From the NCBI RefSeq assembly GCF_004762045.1, contig NZ_SJOM01000007.1, positions 6,491,558 to 6,555,557 of the forward strand: a stretch of DNA of 64,000 nt, given 5' to 3'. Below, piece after piece: positions 62,540-64,000 of this stretch. A program made the position numbers and the translations under genes. Source of the DNA: Mycobacterium sp. DL99 (GTDB lineage: Bacteria; Actinomycetota; Actinomycetes; Mycobacteriales; Mycobacteriaceae). The notes under the pieces were generated by a model that was not told the origin of the DNA, searched no databases, and saw only the letters and a list, made by a program, of their open reading frames with translations. Numbering within the stretch: the first letter of the stretch is position 1; each line of letters opens with the position of its first letter.

Positions 62540-63951
62540 ACCTTCTCGATCACCTCGGTGTTGGCCGCGGCGATGGGGGTCGGGTTCGGCGTCGGGGTGG
62601 TGGTGATGGGCCGGCGTGCGGCGTGCGAGATGCGTACCAGGATGGCCAGCAGGATGTAGTTGGCCAGCAGTGAGGAGCCGCCGTAGGACATCCACGGGGT
62701 GGTCAGGCCGGTCAACGGGATCAGCTTCGTGACGCCGCCGACGACGATGAACAGCTGAATGGCCAGCGTCGAGGCCAACCCGGCCGCCAGGAGCTTGCCG
62801 AAGCTGTCGCGCACCGCGATCGCCGTGCGCATGCCGCGGATGATCAGGATCGTGTAAAGCATGAGAACGCCTGCCAGCCCGACCAATCCGAGCTCTTCGC
62901 CGATCGCGGCGATGATGAAATCGGTGGCCGCGGCGGGCACGGTCCCGGGCTGTCCATTGCCCAGACCGGTGCCGAAGATGCCGCCGGTGGCGAAACTGAA
63001 CAGGGACTGCACCATCTGGTAGCCGGCGCCGTCAGGATCGGCGAACGGATCGAGCCAGGTCTCCACGCGCACCCGGACGTGGCCGAAAACCTGGTATGCC
63101 ACAACGCTTCCCGCGGCGAACAAGGCGAGTCCGATGACCACCCAGCTCAGTCGCTCGGTAGCCACGTAGACCAGCACCAGGAACGACGCATACAGCAGAA
63201 GTGAAGTGCCCAAATCCTTTTCGAAAACCATCACACCCACCGAGGCCGCCCAGGCCAGCAGCAGGGGGGCCAGGTCGCGGGGTCGCGGCAGGTCGAGTCC
63301 GAAGAAGTGTTTCCCCGCGCTGGTGAACAGATCACGCTTGGCCACCAGCACCGCTGCGAAGAAGATCAGCAGCAGAATCTTGGAGAACTCGGCGGGCTGA
63401 ATCGAGAAGCCAGGAAACTGGATCCAGATCTTGGCGCCGTACTGCTCGGAGTACTTCGCCGGCAACAACGCCGGAATGACAAGCAGCACAAGGCCGGTCA
63501 GCGCGCAGATGTACCCGTACCGGGCGAGCATGCGGTGGTCGGTCAGCAGTGCCACCACGACCGAGAACCCGATGACACCCACCAGCGTCCACATCATCTG
63601 CTGATTGGCGGTGCCGCCGAGCCCGTCGGAGGCCGTCTCACCCTTGGCCAGGTCCAGCCGGTGGATCATCACCAGGCCCAGCCCGTTGAGCAGTGCCACG
63701 ACCGGCAGCAGCAGCGGGTCGGCATAGGGCGCGAACCGGCGCACGGCCAGGTGCGCGGCGCCCATCAGGACGATGAACACGATGACGTAGCGGGCCAGAT
63801 CCCAGTTCAGGCCCTGTTCCTGGTTGGCCTCGACGATCAGCAGCGCGACCGTGGTGATGAAGGCCGCGAACCCCAGAAGCAGCAGTTCCGCATTGCGCCG
63901 ATTGGGTAGCGGCGGCGTGACGGTAACCGGCGACTGGGGTTGAGTCGTCAT
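62536..63951 (-). CDS. rodA: SEDS glycosyltransferase RodA
   Basis: A 471-residue polytopic protein (about 10-12 helices) that polymerises lipid II into glycan strands for elongation. SEDS signatures: P-A-E-F-S-K-I-L-L, G-T-S-L-L-L-Y-A-S-F, L-G-N-G-Q-P-G-T-V-P and P-L-T-G-L-T-T-P-W-M-S-Y-G-G-S-S. Partner of PbpA, immediately downstream. Its ATG overlaps the stop codon of the upstream partial gene as ATGA. Confidence 0.96.
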   Translation of the reverse strand: MTTQPQSPVTVTPPLPNRRNAELLLLGFAAFITTVALLIVEANQEQGLNWDLARYVIVFIVLMGAAHLAVRRFAPYADPLLLPVVALLNGLGLVMIHRLDLAKGETASDGLGGTANQQMMWTLVGVIGFSVVVALLTDHRMLARYGYICALTGLVLLVIPALLPAKYSEQYGAKIWIQFPGFSIQPAEFSKILLLIFFAAVLVAKRDLFTSAGKHFFGLDLPRPRDLAPLLLAWAASVGVMVFEKDLGTSLLLYASFLVLVYVATERLSWVVIGLALFAAGSVVAYQVFGHVRVRVETWLDPFADPDGAGYQMVQSLFSFATGGIFGTGLGNGQPGTVPAAATDFIIAAIGEELGLVGLAGVLMLYTILIIRGMRTAIAVRDSFGKLLAAGLASTLAIQLFIVVGGVTKLIPLTGLTTPWMSYGGSSLLANYILLAILVRISHAARRPITTTPTPNPTPIAAANTEVIEKV

Positions 63952-64000
63952 GACACCGCTCGGCAGTTCTTCCCCGGTTCTTGTGGTGGGGGAGGCAGCG
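63948..64000 (-). CDS. pstP: 3' end of Ser/Thr phosphatase PstP (partial)
   Basis: The frame entering from the window edge reads a proline-rich tail (L-P-P-P-P-Q-E-P-G-K-N-C-R-A-V-S) and stops at TGA 63950-63948, overlapping the rodA ATG. Synteny with the mycobacterial pstP-rodA-pbpA-pknA-pknB operon identifies it; the visible 17 codons alone would not. Confidence 0.6.
   Translation of the reverse strand, partial: LPPPPQEPGKNCRAVS

Overview
This is a chromosomal origin region of a rapidly growing mycobacterium (Mycolicibacterium type). The sequence is uniformly G+C-rich with frequent GTG starts. Gene order around dnaA (rnpA-rpmH-dnaA-dnaN-gnd-recF-dciA-gyrB-gyrA) is mycobacterial, and mycobacterium-specific genes such as mtc28, cwsA, crgA and cwlM are present. 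GyrA has Ser at the quinolone-determining position where M. tuberculosis has Ala, a state I recall for the M. fortuitum group and M. aurum. No insertion sequence, prophage, CRISPR array or rRNA operon is visible. Homologue names (Rv numbers) come from memory of M. tuberculosis H37Rv, not from a search.

Layout. 1-11.7 kb: Rv0045c-Rv0042c homologues (alpha/beta hydrolase, F420-type oxidoreductase, GntR, MarR), interrupted by accessory genes: a DUF4132 protein with a lipoprotein, a fused substrate-binding/permease ABC importer with its ATPase, glucosylglycerate hydrolase and an SDR. 11.7-18.9 kb: leuS, mtc28, a small membrane protein, an AlgH-like protein, an MFS transporter and a DinB-like protein (Rv0041-Rv0036c). 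18.9-32.1 kb: a DxDxDG-repeat protein, pcnA, mutT4, a DUF6049 protein, murJ with a pseudokinase domain, sigM-rsmA, trxB-trxC and cwlM (Rv3906c-Rv3915). 32.2-34.2 kb: an accessory GH1 glycosidase plus TetR pair. 34.4-40.9 kb: Rv3916c homologue, parB-parA-rsmG-jag-yidC-yidD-rnpA-rpmH, with three parS sites. 40.9-52.2 kb: dnaA, oriC, dnaN, gnd, recF, dciA, gyrB, gyrA. 52.3-64 kb: DUF3566 protein, tRNA-Ile, DLW-39 protein, tRNA-Ala, a lipoprotein, cwsA, ppiA, a PH-domain protein, crgA, a DUF881 protein, trpG/pabA, and the minus-strand cluster pstP(partial)-rodA-pbpA-pknA-pknB.

How it fits together: the core couples replication initiation (dnaA, oriC, dnaN, recF, dciA, gyrase), segregation (parABS), membrane insertion (yidC/yidD) and polar cell-wall growth and division. 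The last group is murJ, cwlM, crgA, cwsA, rodA and pbpA under PknA/PknB/PstP control. Redox defence (sigM, trxBC with a SigH-type promoter) sits between them.

No wholly new system is evident. The most notable signals are: (i) at least fourteen genes with a TANNNT -10 hexamer 6-8 nt before the start codon, predicting leaderless mRNAs; (ii) parS sites written inside parA and rsmG codons; (iii) a DLW-39 ORF ending inside tRNA-Ala; (iv) accessory islands inserted between core genes; (v) a perfect-stop-to-stop inverted repeat between the SDR gene and leuS; and (vi) regulatory palindromes near rpmH and cwlM.
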